Shown here piece after piece: positions 62,401-64,000 of a stretch of DNA of 64,000 bases. This stretch comes from Cyanophora paradoxa (taxonomy: Eukaryota > Glaucocystophyceae > Cyanophorales > Cyanophoraceae): positions 210,159-274,158 of the forward strand of contig QPMI01000603.1 of the NCBI GenBank assembly GCA_004431415.1, given 5' to 3'. Position 1 is the first letter of the stretch. Each line of letters opens with the position of its first letter. The notes below the pieces were generated by a model that worked only from the letters and a program-made list of their open reading frames with translations, was not told the origin of the DNA and searched no databases. A program made the translations under genes and the position numbers.

Positions 62401-64000
62401 AGGCACAGTATCGACTATGAGCCTTCAGAAAAAACAATAGCTTGGAAGAGAGTATTTATTACACAACAAGAGGCAATTACAGCACTCCAAACTGAGGATG
62501 CCGCACTTGCAACAAGAATAAATAACATGAGAAGTGATTTATACTTCTTCTAATGTGGTTCAAGAATGACAGCACCTTTTAACAGGCATCGGAATGTAGT
62601 TCAAGAGTGGATAGCACCATTGACTGCATCGAATGTAGTTCAGGAATGGATTGGACCTTTAACAGCATCGAATGTGGTTCAAGAGTGGATTGCGCCATTA
62701 ACTGCATCGAATGTGTGTCAAGAGTGGATAGCACCTTTAACAGCATCCAATTGTGGTTCAGGAATGGTATCAGATTACTTACCTCTCACAGGAGGACACT
62801 GTCAAGAATCTTACCATCTCGGGTAATCTCAAAGTGTCAAAGCAACATGTCAATTAGAACTCATGGGACGGTTTTAGATGTGACTATGACACCCCTATTA
62901 TCCTATCACATCCAACACTGACCCTGCATTTACAATTCCGAATTGTCTTATAGCTGCAAAACCATCTGGCTTATGCCCATCTACAAAATGGGCATGGAAC
63001 AACGATCACCAACCGAGCAACATTGGCTGTTCCATTCATTCCACATTTTTTTATGACTGGTTCCTCACGGAATCATACTATAAAATAAATCCATTACTAA
63101 ATAACCAACTTACTTTGAAAGCATCTGACAACCCCAATTCATCCATTCATTGTTTTCAAACAGAAATGTACTGTGGATTGGAGTGAGGGATAACCAATAT
63201 TTAGTGTGTGTAGTGTGAGGTCACTTACATTGGTCCATGCAGTGTTTGGCGTGTTTAATTATAATGTGCATGAAGTAAGGTATGGCACACACATAGATTG
63301 GTTTGTGAAACCCACCTGTTTTGCAAATGGGGCATGAATAGATATGTCCTGTTGCTGATGGGGTTAACATGCAATATGGAACACCCAACATATAGTTAAT
63401 CTCCCAACTGTCTATATGCCTTATAGGAATATGCAAATTACAAATTTGCATACTGGGACACAACCATTACTTCAAACAGCATATCATATTCAATGAATGG
63501 GAAGCATTTAGGAACTGTTGCTGGTAACTGGCTTCCACCATCATCATTTAATAATTTAGGACCTGCAAATATTGGGGAGAGTTTGCAGAACTACTTGTTT
63601 TCAATAGAGCCTTGACCGAGATTGAGAAGCAACAGGTGAGGTATTATATTCAGCAGATGTATGGATTTCCTATAACTCAACCTCTTTACTATCCTGATAA
63701 TATGCGAATATCAGCCAAATTATCTCTATCTAAACAACTTACACATTGGTTCAAATGCTATCATTCCAAACTATACCACATCAAATGTGGTTCAAGGTTG
63801 GATACAGAACCACACACCTGCGTGGTCAAATATCACAGATAAACCATTAACTTTTGCTCATGAATGCTCATTTCACACAAAGTCAGAGATAACAGATTTC
63901 GCCCATTCTCATTTATGGCGGACATCACAGATAAACCGTTAACATTTGCGCCTGATACTCATTCTCACACAAAATCACAAATAACAGATTTCGCCCATTC
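59420..64000 (+). CDS. Tail-fibre-like protein with lectin domains (partial, many frameshifts)
   Basis: From ATG 59,420 (MSFNYPANLQTVSGGGKGNP) to the window end, in pieces that switch frame at least ten times. The order of recognisable parts is: phage-fibre start segments (SIAFSLGNVKKNA, DLGIRTRQWRNIHGSNVYA); repeats of WEDI..KP..FPP..H.HDW (60,545-60,775); LPSLTGGTIQ (61,465); a concanavalin/LamG-like domain (VIRFKPSVPNETVLRIDGST to TLSDTELQNIRWYY, 61,790-62,270); five copies of NVVQEWIAPLTAS-like sequence (62,585-62,760); SDYLPLTGG (62,770); a second lectin-like domain (SYSMNGKHLGTVAGNWLPPS to EIEKQQVRYYIQQMYGF, 63,480-63,670); and WSNITDKPLTFAPDTHSHTK repeats to the end. The layout is that of phage receptor-binding fibres. 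It would bind host surface glycans. Confidence 0.7.
60541..60775 (+). repeat. Short protein repeats in the fibre gene
   Basis: At least five copies of a unit of about 16-18 codons with consensus W-[ED]-x-I-x-x-[KI]-P-x-x-[FY]-P-P-x-x-H-x-H, e.g. DWEDIDGIPEEFPPEDHRH. The same type returns at 63,810-64,000 as ITDKPLTFAxxxHSHTKSQI. These are known spacer repeats of phage tail fibres. Confidence 0.75.
62585..62760 (+). repeat. Tandem 36-bp repeats in the fibre gene
   Basis: Five copies of about 36 bp (AATGTAGTTCAAGAGTGGAT plus AGCACCATTGACTGCATCG-like), encoding NVVQEWIAPLTAS-type units, starting near 62,594, 62,630, 62,666, 62,702 and 62,738. The motif returns as SNVVQGWIQ near 63,785. Confidence 0.85.

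Larger units (their letters stand above)
41876..64000. mobile_element. Endogenous virophage / Polinton-like virus (right end not in window)
   Basis: AT-rich, intron-free, densely packed genes on both strands. Core set: minor capsid pair, major capsid candidate, FtsK/HerA-type packaging ATPase, AEP primase with SF3 helicase, protein-primed DNA polymerase B and rve-type integrase. Together these are characteristic of virophages and Polinton-like viruses that integrate into protist genomes. The typical cysteine maturation protease was not found in the window. The length seen is 22 kb and the fibre gene is still open at 64,000. Confidence 0.85.

Noticed and set aside
63221-63463. 80-aa minus-strand ORF in the fibre region
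   Set aside because: It opposes the fibre coding, which on the plus strand shows lectin-like segments on both sides. It is taken as a shadow.

Overview
The window joins two kinds of DNA. Positions 1 to about 41,880 are very GC-rich, with intron-split genes (short GT..AG introns, often ending GCAG) and retrotransposons. This indicates the nuclear genome of a GC-rich unicellular eukaryote (alga or heterotrophic flagellate). From about 41,880 to the right edge the DNA turns sharply AT-rich, its genes have no introns, and it carries the replication, integration and capsid genes of an endogenous DNA virus of the virophage / Polinton-like type. The species cannot be named from the sequence. GC-rich flagellates such as Cafeteria are known to carry AT-poor/AT-rich contrasts of this kind, with endogenous virophages and Ngaro retrotransposons together, so that is a reasonable comparison and not an identification.

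Region 1 (1-11,645) holds five host genes in alternating orientation: an ABC transporter (start outside the window), a TPR-like protein, a START-like lipid-binding protein, a P-loop kinase-like protein and an RWP-RK transcription factor.

Region 2 (11,646-34,490) is a zinc-knuckle gene broken by transposons. Element 1, a Ngaro/DIRS-type tyrosine-recombinase retrotransposon on the minus strand (12,345-33,072), sits inside codon ACG|A. Element 2, of the same family on the plus strand (20,791-32,311), is nested in ORF1 of element 1. Both show the diagnostic repeat order A1 - ORF1 - RT/RNase H - YR - B1 - A2 - B2. The right edge of element 1 adds a second, 5'-truncated copy (33,073-33,705) and a 198-bp duplication of the interrupted gene.

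Region 3 (about 34,850-41,890, minus strand) looks like part of a non-LTR-type retroelement with RNase H, Ulp1-like protease domains and C-terminal zinc motifs, but no reverse transcriptase. It stops exactly where the viral DNA begins.

Region 4 (41,876-64,000, right end not reached) is the viral element. It opens with a perfect 27-bp inverted repeat and a repeat-rich leader, followed by an unknown gene, two divergent penton-like minor capsid genes, a major capsid candidate, a packaging ATPase, small unknown genes, a primase-helicase, a protein-primed DNA polymerase B and a retroviral-type integrase. It ends with a divergent pair that stands out: a patatin-like lipase fused to a discoidin (F5/8C) domain, and a long phage-type tail-fibre protein with concanavalin-like lectin domains. 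The pair suggests an attachment and membrane-penetration module.

Most long viral ORFs and most retrotransposon ORFs carry one or a few single-base frameshifts with otherwise intact coding. This could be recent decay or uncorrected long-read indels; the sequence alone cannot separate the two.
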